DNA of 37,694 nt from Clostridiales bacterium (GCA_021202015.1 JAJQDV010000001.1:1-37694), one strand, 5' to 3'. Counted from the first letter of the stretch, positions 1 through 10,033 are shown. The notes: generated by a model not told the origin, from the sequence alone. A program made the numbers and translations.

Positions 1-96
1 AAAATAAGGGCATTCTACTCCTTTTTTATTCTAAAAGTGTTTAAGACCGGATTCTCGAACATTCTGTCAACAATATCATTTCATTTTTAAATTTTC

Positions 97-124
97 TTGC
101 CAAATTTATTTTTTATGCTACAAT
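97..124 (+). promoter_or_regulatory. Probable promoter of the RCC1-typA operon
   Basis: TTGCCA at 97-102 and TACAAT at 119-124 are separated by 16 bases, in AT-rich DNA ahead of the first gene. The implied transcript start near 131 leaves a leader of about 120 bases before the start codon at 251. This is seen by eye only. Confidence 0.5.
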
Positions 125-250
125 AGCCATTGCAATGTCCTGATGAAATACCGTTGCAGGATCCTGCCATCCTGTATAAACAGGATGACACGTTATAAAT
201 ACAGTCTGAGTTACCAATATATTCAAATAAAAGAAAACAGGAGTTTAAAT

Positions 251-1288
251 ATGTCAGACGGAAATACGGCGGAATATTATCGGAAATACGCGGACTCCAT
301 CCTCTATGCCAACGGTAATCTCGTCCTCGGGATATCCGCGGACGGAACGGTGCTGCAGCTGAGCGAGAATGACTTTGTCGACATGGCGGCGAATGCGACG
401 GACGCCGTCCGGTTTGAACGGGATGTCCTGATCAAAAAGGACGGAACGCTGATCAGTCCCGCGCCGTTAGTCCGAAGCTGGGATCATATCACAGCCCTCG
501 CAGGCGGATCAACCGGCTCCTATAAGAAGTTTTATGTCGGCCTGAGGGACGACGGCACGCTGATCGCTGACGGCGCAAACGCATGCGGGCAGGGCGATGT
601 CTCGGAGTGGAAGAATGTGAAGGCCGTATCCTGCGGTTACCGGCACACCGCCGCGCTGCTGGAAAACGGACGGGTTCTCACAACCGGATCAAATAAAAAC
701 GGACAGTGCGGCACCTCGGACTGGGAGGACATCGCCGCTGTCTTTGCGGCTCTGGACTGTACATTTGCTCTGAAAAAAGACGGCACGGTGCTCTCAGCCG
801 GCGCTGCGCGTTACGGCTGCGACCTCTCCGGGTGGAGCGATATAGAGAAGCTTGTCGTCTCCGAGGGAACCATTTCCGCCACCTGGAACGGAGGCGTCAC
901 CCTTGCCGGAAGAAAAAAGGACGGCACGGTGCTCACCACCGGCTTCAACGCAAATCCGAAGCACGGCACGAAACGCTGGGATACGGAGAGCTGGGAGCAC
1001 ATCGTCTCTATCTCCTCCCACGGAGAGCAGCTGCTGGGACTGCGGGCGGACGGAACCGTGGCCGCCGTCGGCCCGAATGAAAAGGGCCAGTGCAATGTGT
1101 CCGAGTGGCATGACATCATCGGCATCTACGGCGGATACGGCGGTGTGTCGGCCGGGATACAATCGGACGGGCATGTCGTCTACACGGCGCACAGCGTTGT
1201 ACCCGGCCGGGTGACCTATAAGATCACCCTGAGTCCTCCCGTGATTTCAAAGAAGACTCTGTTTACTTCTTTACCGGAACGCATTTAG
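251..1288 (+). CDS. RCC1-repeat (beta-propeller) protein
   Basis: This 345-residue protein is built from repeated units of about 50 residues carrying DGTV, G-x-N-x-x-GQC and W-x-D-I motifs, for example LKKDGTVLSAG, NKNGQCGTSDWEDI and NEKGQCNVSEWHDI. That pattern is typical of RCC1-like beta-propellers. There is no signal peptide or membrane segment, so it is probably cytoplasmic. The open frame extends upstream to 143, but ATG 251 is chosen because AGGAG at 239-243 sits seven bases before it and the upstream residues do not resemble the repeats. It lies 18 bases ahead of typA and is probably co-transcribed with it. Bacterial RCC1-like proteins mostly act as protein-interaction scaffolds; the partner here is unknown. 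Confidence 0.8.
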   Translation: MSDGNTAEYYRKYADSILYANGNLVLGISADGTVLQLSENDFVDMAANATDAVRFERDVLIKKDGTLISPAPLVRSWDHITALAGGSTGSYKKFYVGLRDDGTLIADGANACGQGDVSEWKNVKAVSCGYRHTAALLENGRVLTTGSNKNGQCGTSDWEDIAAVFAALDCTFALKKDGTVLSAGAARYGCDLSGWSDIEKLVVSEGTISATWNGGVTLAGRKKDGTVLTTGFNANPKHGTKRWDTESWEHIVSISSHGEQLLGLRADGTVAAVGPNEKGQCNVSEWHDIIGIYGGYGGVSAGIQSDGHVVYTAHSVVPGRVTYKITLSPPVISKKTLFTSLPERI

Positions 1289-1306
1289 GCAGAATGGAGA
1301 TTTATT

Positions 1307-3142
<1,836 letters not shown>

Positions 3143-3162
3143 ATCGAGTCCCCTACGTTAAA

Positions 3163-3195
3163 AACCGGCCGTCCCGCATACGCGGAACGGCCGGT
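3163..3195. terminator. Bidirectional terminator between typA and the TRAP operon
   Basis: AACCGGCCGT and ACGGCCGGTT form the core of a near-perfect 15-bp stem (one mismatch), flanked by A-rich sequence on the left and T-rich sequence on the right. It lies between two convergent genes, so it can end transcription from both sides. Confidence 0.85.
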
Positions 3196-3207
3196 TTCCT
3201 TTGTCTG

Positions 3208-3717
3208 TTACTCTTGTCCTTCGATTGGTTTTGCGTTCGGCAGTTCCTGAAAATACTCCAGAGCCGTCAGGATGATCGCCAGAGTATAGACAGCAAAGCC
3301 CACACCCATGACCAGTGAAAACGGCCAGTACGGCAAATGCAGGATCTGTGATGCTTTTCCGACGGAGTAGTTCGTACTTACCTGTCTGAAAGACTGAATC
3401 GTCAGAAGCAGGCAGAAGAACGCGCACACCAGCTGCAGGATACCGTTCAGGGCGCAGCGTCCCTTCGGCGGCAGCTTGTTCACAAAGAGATCTACCCTTA
3501 CATGGCCGTTCTCTAACTGTGTGACACCGAAGCACAGGTACATCATGATGATCATACCCAGCTCTACCATCTCCATGTTGCCCAACACACGATAGTTTGT
3601 AAACAGATGCAGGATAACGTCTATCACCGTCACAATCACGGCATACATCAGAACTGCCATAGATATATACCGAATCGCATGGCAAAATTTCTCTAACCCG
3701 GAGCGGAATTTTTTCAT
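3208..3717 (-). CDS. dctQ: TRAP transporter small permease subunit (DctQ type)
   Basis: This 169-residue protein has four predicted membrane helices (around residues 15-37, 50-68, 88-110 and 130-152). That is the usual length and topology of the small DctQ subunit of tripartite ATP-independent periplasmic-type transporters. GHVRVDLF in the middle is a typical family motif. The start at 3717 follows AAAGGAG nine bases upstream. It is the last gene of the operon dctM-dctP-dctQ. It would pair with the large DctM subunit in the membrane to import an organic acid using the sodium gradient. The substrate cannot be read from this subunit. Confidence 0.9.
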   Translation of the reverse strand: MKKFRSGLEKFCHAIRYISMAVLMYAVIVTVIDVILHLFTNYRVLGNMEMVELGMIIMMYLCFGVTQLENGHVRVDLFVNKLPPKGRCALNGILQLVCAFFCLLLTIQSFRQVSTNYSVGKASQILHLPYWPFSLVMGVGFAVYTLAIILTALEYFQELPNAKPIEGQE

Positions 3718-3752
3718 AAAAACAACTCCTTTCTGGATCGCTTACTGAACAA

Positions 3753-4907
3753 TTACTGGTTATTGGCGATGCACTCCATCGCGGTGTCATAGATGGCCTG
3801 GCCGTCATAACCCGCCGCATCCATGGACTCAATCCACTCGTCGATGGTCTGCTGCGCAACATCTTCCAGCTTCGCCCTCTCTTCATCGCTCAGGTAATAA
3901 AGCTCATCCGCTACGGCTTCCTTCACTTCCTCTTCATACTGATCCCATACTTCCGTATACTTCAGGGAATCCTCCGCCACGTCGTCCAGCAGCTGCTGCA
4001 GCACTTCCGGAAGCGCGTCATAGGAATCCTGGTTCATAACCATGAAGTAGGTAGAAACGCCGATGTTCTCATCCAGATAATAGGACAGAACTTCATCCAG
4101 CGAGAAGGAATTGACCGCGTGCCAGTCGGTAATGCATCCGTCAAGCGTGCCCTTGTCAAGGTTGCTGTACAGATCGTTAATGGAAACAGATACCGGGTTC
4201 GCGCCGAGGTTCGTGATAAAGTCGGTCGGCGGTCCGGCGTTGCCGCGCAGCTGCATGCCCGCAAGATCATCCAGTGTCTCAATCTTTGTGCTGACAGTCT
4301 CAATCGCGCTCTGGCAATTGGTATGAAGCAGTAATACATGGAAGTTGGAATACTCCTCATCCATATAATCCGTAGTGTTCCAGAACTCCCAGATTGCCTG
4401 CGAACCGTTGGTCGCGCTCTGGATATCGATCAGAGGAAGCATGAACACTTCGGTTACAGGGAAGGTGTCCGCGTAGAAGGACTGCAGGCCCCATCCGATA
4501 TCCGCGGAGCCGTTCAGTACATAATCATAGGTATCCTTCGGACCCGCGAGTGTAGCTCCGTGGTAAACCTCGATGGTCAGATATCCTTCGGAAGCCTCCT
4601 CGACTGCAGCCGCGAAGTTGTTCAGGAATGTACCTGTCGCGGAATTCTCCGGGTCATGCTGGGTCAGAGTAAGCGTATAGGTCTGATCCAGACCGCTCAG
4701 GTCATATTCACCGACGCCGGACTCATCATCCGCATCCGCGGTATCGTCTGTCTCCGCCTCTGCGGAAGTGTCGTCTGTCTCGGCCTCTGCGGTCGATGTC
4801 GTGTCGTCGGCGGAATCATCGGATGATGAGCTGCCGCAACCGGCCATTGCGCCCATGGACACCACAAGCGCCCCGGCAAGTACGATAGAAATCACTTTCT
4901 TTTTCAT
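3753..4907 (-). CDS. dctP: TRAP transporter substrate-binding lipoprotein (DctP type)
   Basis: This is a solute-binding protein of 384 residues. The N-terminus MKKKVISIVLAGALVVS followed by the lipobox MAGC marks a membrane-anchored lipoprotein. A Ser/Asp/Thr-rich linker follows, then the DctP fold. The segment MQLRGNAGPPTDF holds the conserved Arg that normally clamps the substrate carboxylate, and NLDKGTLDG is the usual family motif. The start at 4907 is chosen over the longer frame (4943) because AAGGAGG lies directly upstream and it begins exactly at the signal peptide. It sits between dctM and dctQ. The operon promoter carries the palindrome shared with the gallate genes, so an aromatic acid such as gallate is a reasonable but unproven substrate. 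Confidence 0.93.
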   Translation of the reverse strand: MKKKVISIVLAGALVVSMGAMAGCGSSSSDDSADDTTSTAEAETDDTSAEAETDDTADADDESGVGEYDLSGLDQTYTLTLTQHDPENSATGTFLNNFAAAVEEASEGYLTIEVYHGATLAGPKDTYDYVLNGSADIGWGLQSFYADTFPVTEVFMLPLIDIQSATNGSQAIWEFWNTTDYMDEEYSNFHVLLLHTNCQSAIETVSTKIETLDDLAGMQLRGNAGPPTDFITNLGANPVSVSINDLYSNLDKGTLDGCITDWHAVNSFSLDEVLSYYLDENIGVSTYFMVMNQDSYDALPEVLQQLLDDVAEDSLKYTEVWDQYEEEVKEAVADELYYLSDEERAKLEDVAQQTIDEWIESMDAAGYDGQAIYDTAMECIANNQ

Positions 4908-4991
4908 AAGATCCTCCTTCTTTTTTGCGTATACGGTGCACAAGCGCCGTATACTTTTGAAATATTGAAAACCATATCTCCGTTATCCAGT

Positions 4992-6296
4992 TTAACCGTA
5001 TAGCAGAGTAGGCAGCCCCAGTGACAGCGGCTTAATCAAAGCCACGAGAAGAACTGTCACGATCAGCGCAATGACAAACGGCACGACGCCCTTGAAAATC
5101 TTCATAATCGGCACGTCCTTCGCGATACCGCCCATGACATATACGCACATGCCCACAGGGGGCGTGATCAGTCCCAGCTGCATGATCATTACCATCAGAA
5201 CGCCGAACCATACGGTGTTCATGCCCATCTGCTGAACAATGGGCAAAAAGATCGGCGTCAGAAGCACAATCAGCGGCAGGGAATCAATAAAGCAACCCAG
5301 CACCGCGTAGATAGCCAGAATCAGCAGGATAACTACGAGATTCGGCAGATTCGACGATGCAATCCCGTTCGCCAGAGTGGTCGGGATCCGGGAAATCGTA
5401 AGGAAGTAACCGAATATGTACGCGCCTACCATGATCATGAAAATCATGCAGGACGTCCGCAGCGTATCCGCCAAAGACTTCTTAATATTATCCCAGCTCG
5501 CCTTTCTCTTTCCGATAAGGAACAGCAGAGCAATAAACGCTCCGACAGCAGCGCCCTCGTTCGCGCTGAAGATACCGCTGAAAATACCGCCGAGCACGAC
5601 CACAAAAAGGATCAGAATCGGGATAACGCCCTTCAGCGACTGCATCTTCTCCTGCAGGGAAACCTTTTCGCCCTTCGGAGCCAGGTCAGGATTCATCTTC
5701 ACCTGAATCATGATGGTCATGACATAGACCGCGGCCAGCAGAATACCCGGGATAATACCCGCGGCAAACATCGTGCCGATCGACTCTTCCGCCGCAATGG
5801 CATATAGGATAAATCCCGTGCTGGGCGGAATCAGGATGCCCAGCGTACCGCCGGCTGCGATCGAGCCGCAGGCGAGCGTATCCTTATAACCGTATTTCCG
5901 CATCTCCGGCAGACAGACGACGCCGAGCGTAGCGGTGGTGGCTGTCGAGGAACCGCAGATTGCCGCAAAAAACGCGCAGGCTACAATTGTCGCAGAAGAA
6001 AGACTCCCCGGAACCCGTCCGATCCATTTATGGCAGAATGCGTATAGATCCTGACTGATCCCGGCATAAAAGGCAAACTGCCCCATCAACACAAACAATG
6101 GAATTACCGAGTAGGAATAGTTCGCGATCGTACTGAACGGCACGGACGAAAACAATCCCATCGCGCCTTTCATATTGACGATGATCGCATAACCGAAAAA
6201 TCCTACGACGACCATCGTAAAACCGATATTCATACCCATGAACAGCAGAATCAGTAAAACAATGACGCCGATAATTCCGATTACCAATGGACTCAT
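4992..6296 (-). CDS. dctM: TRAP transporter large permease subunit (DctM type)
   Basis: This 434-residue, very hydrophobic protein has about 12 membrane helices and is the translocating subunit of a TRAP transporter. Family features include CGSSTATTATLGVVCLPEM, GTLGILIPPSTGFILYA and the C-terminal QLGLITPPVGMCVYV, which are typical of DctM/SiaM large permeases. The start at 6296 follows GGAGAGAG. It is the first gene of the operon, in the order M-P-Q, whereas P-Q-M is more common. Its leader is about 200 bases long, and the promoter at 6500-6528 contains the shared palindrome. Confidence 0.95.
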   Translation of the reverse strand: MSPLVIGIIGVIVLLILLFMGMNIGFTMVVVGFFGYAIIVNMKGAMGLFSSVPFSTIANYSYSVIPLFVLMGQFAFYAGISQDLYAFCHKWIGRVPGSLSSATIVACAFFAAICGSSTATTATLGVVCLPEMRKYGYKDTLACGSIAAGGTLGILIPPSTGFILYAIAAEESIGTMFAAGIIPGILLAAVYVMTIMIQVKMNPDLAPKGEKVSLQEKMQSLKGVIPILILFVVVLGGIFSGIFSANEGAAVGAFIALLFLIGKRKASWDNIKKSLADTLRTSCMIFMIMVGAYIFGYFLTISRIPTTLANGIASSNLPNLVVILLILAIYAVLGCFIDSLPLIVLLTPIFLPIVQQMGMNTVWFGVLMVMIMQLGLITPPVGMCVYVMGGIAKDVPIMKIFKGVVPFVIALIVTVLLVALIKPLSLGLPTLLYG

Positions 6297-6499
6297 TAGC
6301 TCTCTCTCCTTTCTGTAAAACAGCCATTTCTGTTCTTCTTTGAATAAAAAATACTTCTCAGGTCAGGCTCCTGTCAGAACGCCTGAAACAACATGCCTCC
6401 TTTCTTACTATACCGTTTTCTGAAATTCCATCCGGATTGTATTCCGTATTGATCTGTGTTTTCGACCGGTATGTATTCGTACCTCTACTCAATCAAAAT

Positions 6500-6528
6500 T
6501 TTATGCTGTATAGCGACTATACATTCAA
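6500..6528 (-). promoter_or_regulatory. TRAP operon promoter with shared palindromic operator
   Basis: Read on the minus strand, TTGAAT (6523-6528) and CATAAA (6500-6505) are 17 bases apart. The spacer and box edges contain ATGTATAGTCGCTATACAG (6506-6524), which differs from a perfect inverted repeat at one outer position. The same palindrome lies between the -35 and -10 boxes of the lpdC, ubiX, lpdD, athL, lysR and symporter promoters. Confidence 0.8.
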
Positions 6529-6703
6529 GCACTTTCTTTCGAGTAACTAAATTTTTAGTAATTTTTCCACAAATTTTACGATGTTTCTCTCTGTTTTTCT
6601 ATAATTTTGCACAATGTATTTTGGGGTATACATCTGTCGACAGGATTTTTCTTGTGTTTTTCAACAATTCCACTTTTTTATGCAGTCCTGAACAAATAAA
6701 ATA

Positions 6704-6724
6704 GAATCCCGCTTCGCGGGATTC
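6704..6724. repeat. Short palindromic repeat, copy 1
   Basis: GAATCCCGC-TTC-GCGGGATTC is a perfect 9-bp hairpin. About 33 bases of it and its flanks (from AATAGAATCCCGC to TGCGCTGC) recur almost unchanged at 24232-24265. This looks like a dispersed intergenic repeat. Confidence 0.65.
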
Positions 6725-6738
6725 CTGCGCTGCCGCGC

Positions 6739-6754
6739 GTCTGCGTAAGCAGAC
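6739..6754. other. Small hairpin in a hairpin-rich intergenic stretch
   Basis: GTCTGC-GTAA-GCAGAC is a perfect 6-bp stem with a tetraloop, between two other hairpins. The stretch 6297-6967 contains no gene. It holds the TRAP promoter, this hairpin cluster and the lpdC terminator. Confidence 0.5.
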
Positions 6755-6797
6755 ATTTTCATTTGCGCGACATGCGCATCCACAGCGGAGCGTTTTT

Positions 6798-6835
6798 TAT
6801 CATATAGGAAGTTCGGAGAACTTTCCTATATGATA
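6798..6835. repeat. Long hairpin with T/A tracts on both sides
   Basis: TATCATATAGGAAGTTC pairs with GAACTTTCCTATATGATA around a 3-base loop, with one bulged base. TTTTTT precedes it and AAAAA follows, so it could end transcription in either direction or be a mobile palindromic unit. Confidence 0.6.
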
Positions 6836-6873
6836 GAAAAACAGATGCGCACCGGCAGCAACCGGTGCGCATC
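6836..6873 (-). terminator. Terminator downstream of lpdC
   Basis: GATGCGCACCGG and CCGGTGCGCATC form a perfect 12-bp stem with a 6-base loop. On the minus strand it is followed by TGTTTTTC. It lies about 95 bases beyond the lpdC stop codon and fits a Rho-independent terminator for that gene. Confidence 0.8.
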
Positions 6874-6967
6874 CGCTCATATTTCAAGTCAGGATTTATA
6901 AATTTTTCTTTAAGTTACTATTCTCAATCCTCCACCTCACATGCGCAAAAGGTGAGTCGTAACTCCT

Positions 6968-8437
6968 TTAGAACATATCCGGCAGCCACTTCTTCGGATC
7001 AACTTCCAGGAACTTCGATCTCTCAAAATGCTCTTTCAGCTTGAACGGCATCGTGCAGTCGAAGATCGTCTTGCAGGAAATACCGAGATCGCTGATCATC
7101 GGATTATAAGACGTCTCCTGCGTGTGATCCAGCGGATGACATCTCACGCCCGGAATCATCACAGTATCGATATCGCCCTGATAACGCGTATTCAGCGCCC
7201 AAAGCACGTCGTTGCTGTCGAACGGATCTACATCCTCATCCACGAGAATGACATGCTTCAGCTCGGAGAAAGCCGAGAATGCGAGAAGCGCAGCCTGTCT
7301 CTGGCGACCCTCGTCACTCGGGATGCTCTTTTTAAACTGCATGATCGCCATGTATTTGCCGCCTCCCGACGGATGCGCATATACATTCAGCAGCCGTCCC
7401 GGCATTGCGGTCTCAACCATATTAATAATGCTGGCCTCCGTGGGAAGCCCCGCCATGTGCACATGCTCCTCGGACGGGCCGATCGTCGTCTGCATGATCG
7501 GGTTCACCCTGTGCGTCACGGCCTTCACCTTGATGATCGGAACCATCGGCGCGGGGCCGGTCTGTCCCGGGAACTCCGGCATCGCCTTGCCGGTACCCGT
7601 GGAACGGTCCTCCGGCACTCTGTCATGCGGCATCAGCAGCCCCTCGATCACATACTCCGCGTTTGCGACGGCGGTCTCCTCGATCGTCAGACATTTGCAA
7701 AGCTCCACCGGCTTCTGGCGGATCGCGCCCGCGCAGCCCAGCTCGTTGTATCCGATCGGAGTCGTCGGCGGCTCAAAGCCGGACGCCAGATAGATCGCCG
7801 GATCCAGACCGATGCTGACAGAGATCGGCATCGGTTTATTCAGTTTCTCATACTTGTCATAGAATGCGCCCAGGTGTCTCGCGCCCGGCGTGATCCACAT
7901 GGACATCTCATCCGCGCTCTGCAGACAAAGCCTGTGGATCGTCACATCGGTATCCCCGTTCTCCGGATCCGTACCGGCGCAAAGGCCCATGGTCACATAC
8001 GGACCCGCGTCCTCCGGCGTATTGGTCGGCGCAGGAACGAGTTTGCGAATGTCAAAACCCTCGTCCGTCGCGTAATGTACAACCTCCTGGCAGGGAGGCC
8101 TGTCCCCGGTATAAGCCACCGGCGGAATCGGCTTCTTCACGGCGTCACGCATGTAGAATCCCAGTCGATCCGGCTCCACATCCAGAAGCGCGGCTACCCT
8201 CTTTCGGCTGGCCAGCATACCGATGATCACCCTCGCATCCGAATGTCCTTTGATCGAGTTAAACATCATGGCCGGGCCGATCTTCGTCGGACGCATCACG
8301 GTTCCGCCCGCGCCTACATGGCGGTATACGCCGGAGAGCTCCGCTTTCGGATCCACCTCCACATCCGTCTCAACATACTCGCCCGGAATACTCTTTATCA
8401 ACTCGATCGCCGAGCGCAGATCAGTTACATTGTTCAT
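6968..8437 (-). CDS. lpdC: Gallate decarboxylase catalytic subunit (UbiD family, LpdC type)
   Basis: This 489-residue UbiD-family decarboxylase uses prenylated FMN to remove CO2 from an aromatic acid. From memory it matches the Lactiplantibacillus gallate decarboxylase LpdC closely over its whole length: ETDVEVDPKAELSGVYRHVG near residue 23, ATDEGFDIRKL, APTNTPEDAGPY, PTTPIGYNELG near 225, SEEHVHMAGLPTEASI and VDEDVDPFDSNDV. The expected reaction is gallate (or protocatechuate) to pyrogallol (or catechol) in the cytoplasm. The start at 8437 is chosen because GGAGGAATTTTAT directly precedes it; the open frame to 8608 runs into the promoter. The gene is divergent from ubiX, and both promoters carry the shared palindrome. 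The pairing with ubiX, lpdD and a pyrogallol transhydroxylase strongly favours gallate over other UbiD substrates. Confidence 0.92.
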   Translation of the reverse strand: MNNVTDLRSAIELIKSIPGEYVETDVEVDPKAELSGVYRHVGAGGTVMRPTKIGPAMMFNSIKGHSDARVIIGMLASRKRVAALLDVEPDRLGFYMRDAVKKPIPPVAYTGDRPPCQEVVHYATDEGFDIRKLVPAPTNTPEDAGPYVTMGLCAGTDPENGDTDVTIHRLCLQSADEMSMWITPGARHLGAFYDKYEKLNKPMPISVSIGLDPAIYLASGFEPPTTPIGYNELGCAGAIRQKPVELCKCLTIEETAVANAEYVIEGLLMPHDRVPEDRSTGTGKAMPEFPGQTGPAPMVPIIKVKAVTHRVNPIMQTTIGPSEEHVHMAGLPTEASIINMVETAMPGRLLNVYAHPSGGGKYMAIMQFKKSIPSDEGRQRQAALLAFSAFSELKHVILVDEDVDPFDSNDVLWALNTRYQGDIDTVMIPGVRCHPLDHTQETSYNPMISDLGISCKTIFDCTMPFKLKEHFERSKFLEVDPKKWLPDMF

Positions 8438-8503
8438 ATAAAATTCCTCCTTCAAAAAATACTGTAAAATTCGCCAAAACTCAATTCGTCCCCACTCCGT
8501 TTT

Positions 8504-8535
8504 AGTATAACACTGTATAGTAAATATACAGTTAA
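8504..8535 (-). promoter_or_regulatory. lpdC promoter with shared palindromic operator
   Basis: On the minus strand TTAACT (8530-8535) and TATACT (8504-8509) are 20 bases apart. Between them lies CTGTATATTTACTATACAG (8513-8531), an imperfect copy of the shared palindrome. A run of AACGGAGTGGGG begins just after the -10 box and resembles the start of the ubiX transcript. Confidence 0.75.
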
Positions 8536-8615
8536 TTCTTTTTTTCCTGAAAACTGCACAATATTTTTCATGTATTTTTGTATAATTTTTACATCCATTC
8601 TCTGTCATCTTTCTT

Positions 8616-8645
8616 TTGACTGTATAGCGCTATACAGATTATAAT
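8616..8645 (+). promoter_or_regulatory. ubiX promoter 1 with perfect palindrome
   Basis: TTGACT (8616-8621) and TATAAT (8640-8645) are 18 bases apart. The spacer is occupied by CTGTATAGCGCTATACAG (8620-8637), a perfect 18-bp palindrome. Its centre is one base shorter than in most other copies. Confidence 0.85.
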
Positions 8646-8681
8646 AGAACGGAGTGAGACAAGCAGGCAAAAACAGGAAGT

Positions 8682-8707
8682 TTGTATAACACTATACAGA
8701 TTATAAT
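8682..8707 (+). promoter_or_regulatory. ubiX promoter 2, a duplicate of promoter 1
   Basis: TTGTATAACACTATACAG (8682-8699) is followed by ATTATAATA, just as in promoter 1 some 62 bases upstream. The -35 region is poor here (AAGTTT). It looks like a duplicated promoter/operator unit that has begun to decay, or a second repressor site. Confidence 0.7.
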
Positions 8708-8745
8708 AAAGAATTGCGCTGAAGAGAAGGGAGCACTTCATTCTA

Positions 8746-9306
8746 ATGAAACGATTGATCATAGGAATCAGCGGAGCCAGCGGCATCCCCATCGCGGTCA
8801 GCGTGCTGCGCGCCTTACACGAGCTGCCGGACTGGACAAGCTGTCTTGTCATTTCCAAAGGCGGAGAACGAACCATCGAGATGGAGACCGATTTCACCGT
8901 CGATGAGATTGCAGCGCTGGCAGACGAGATCTACGATAATACGAACGTCGGCGCTTCCATCGCCAGCGGGACTTACCGCACGGAAGGCATGATCGTCGTA
9001 CCCTGCAGCATGAAAACGGTTTCCGGCATCGCGAACGGCTACTCGGATACTCTGTTGCTGCGCGCCGCCGATGTGGTGATCAAAGAGCGCAGGAGGCTGC
9101 TCCTCGTAGCTAGGGAGACTCCGCTCAGCACCATTCATCTGAGGAACATGCTTACCCTCTCACAGATGGGCGTGATCATCATGCCGCCCATGCAGACCTA
9201 TTACAATCATCCGGAGAGTGTTTCGGACATGACCGACCATATGACCGGCAAGATCCTGGATGTCTTCGGGATCGACTACAGCCGTTTCCGCAGGTGGAAT
9301 CCGTAA
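8746..9306 (+). CDS. ubiX: Flavin prenyltransferase (UbiX/LpdB)
   Basis: This enzyme attaches a dimethylallyl group to FMN and makes the prenylated FMN that UbiD-type decarboxylases need. At 186 residues it is the normal family length. The N-terminal IIGISGASGIPIAV is the FMN-binding loop. VVPCSMKTVSGIANGYSD, LLLVARETPLSTIHLRNM and GVIIMPPMQTYYNHP are the classic UbiX signatures. The gene is divergent from lpdC and is expressed from two promoters with the shared palindrome. GGGAG lies 12 bases before the ATG, a slightly long spacing, but no other start fits the conserved N-terminus. In gallate-decarboxylating bacteria this protein is called LpdB. Confidence 0.95.
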   Translation: MKRLIIGISGASGIPIAVSVLRALHELPDWTSCLVISKGGERTIEMETDFTVDEIAALADEIYDNTNVGASIASGTYRTEGMIVVPCSMKTVSGIANGYSDTLLLRAADVVIKERRRLLLVARETPLSTIHLRNMLTLSQMGVIIMPPMQTYYNHPESVSDMTDHMTGKILDVFGIDYSRFRRWNP

Positions 9307-9375
9307 CCGAATCCGCCACTGTTTCCCTGTCGGTATCCATAACCGGATCTGCCGCCGTTTCTGTGTCAGTATCCG
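9299..9375. repeat. Two imperfect 36-bp tandem repeats at the ubiX stop codon
   Basis: Unit 1 (9299-9334) and unit 2 (9335-9370) each start ATCC-x-TAACCG and end with TGTC-x-GT. They match at about three quarters of positions, and a partial third unit (ATCCG) follows. The first unit contains the ubiX stop codon. The repeats fill the gap before the next gene. Their function is unknown. Confidence 0.55.
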
Positions 9376-9403
9376 AAATGAAATAGAATCGAGTCCAGTT
9401 ATC

Positions 9404-10030
9404 ATGTGTACAAAACGTAATATCCTTTTTTACATCGCAGGCCTGTTTGTGATGGCCTTCGGAATCGTGCTGATCAAAAAAGCCGGGGTCGGCGTGTCCC
9501 CGGTCAGCGCCATTCCCTCTGTCCTTGCAGATCTGCTGCCGCTGAGTTTCGGCAACACGACCATTTTATTTCAGGTGGTCTGTTTCATTCTGATCTTTGT
9601 CGTCCGGAAAAAAGCAGATGTCAAGACGTTCCTGATCCTGCCGGTCGCGATCGCTTTCGGCTATATCATCGATCTGTATATGTTCCTGCTGCCGTCCGGA
9701 AATCTTCCCATATGGTTATCCTATGTGGTCTGTCTCGCCGGGATCGCCGCAACCGCGATGGGCATCACCCTTATTGTCAGGGCCGATCTCATGCTTCCCT
9801 CGCCCGACGCCCTGATCCGGGCCATCAGCGACAGATACAGCCAGCCCCTTTCGCGCATAAAAATGGAGGGAGACGGCATCTACGTCGCCATCGCCCTCGC
9901 CTTGGAGCTGATCTTTTTTCATCATCCCGAATCCGTCTGGATCGGAACCGCCCTGTCCGTCCTCCTGACCGGAAGGCTGGTAGGGGCCTTTACAAAATAT
10001 CTTTCCCGAAATCAAACAGAACCCGGTTGA
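9404..10030 (+). CDS. YczE/YitT-like integral membrane protein
   Basis: This 208-residue protein has about five to six membrane helices. It resembles the YczE/YyaS group of membrane proteins, with KAGVGVSPVSAIPSVLAD near the start and MGITLIVRADLMLPSPDALI in the middle. No reaction is known for the group. The start at 9404 (MCTKRNILFYIAG) is chosen because it places the first helix at the N-terminus; residues encoded upstream come from the tandem repeats, and the ribosome binding site is weak. It is 97 bases downstream of ubiX on the same strand, with no terminator visible between them, so it may be part of the ubiX transcript. A role in moving an aromatic compound is possible but unproven. 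Confidence 0.7.
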   Translation: MCTKRNILFYIAGLFVMAFGIVLIKKAGVGVSPVSAIPSVLADLLPLSFGNTTILFQVVCFILIFVVRKKADVKTFLILPVAIAFGYIIDLYMFLLPSGNLPIWLSYVVCLAGIAATAMGITLIVRADLMLPSPDALIRAISDRYSQPLSRIKMEGDGIYVAIALALELIFFHHPESVWIGTALSVLLTGRLVGAFTKYLSRNQTEPG

Positions 10031-10033
10031 AAG

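Noticed and set aside
7028-8467. A 479-residue open frame opposite lpdC
   Set aside because: It is antisense to a strongly conserved UbiD-family gene, is Arg/His-rich with no recognisable motif, and has no ribosome binding site. It is a by-product of the codon use of lpdC.
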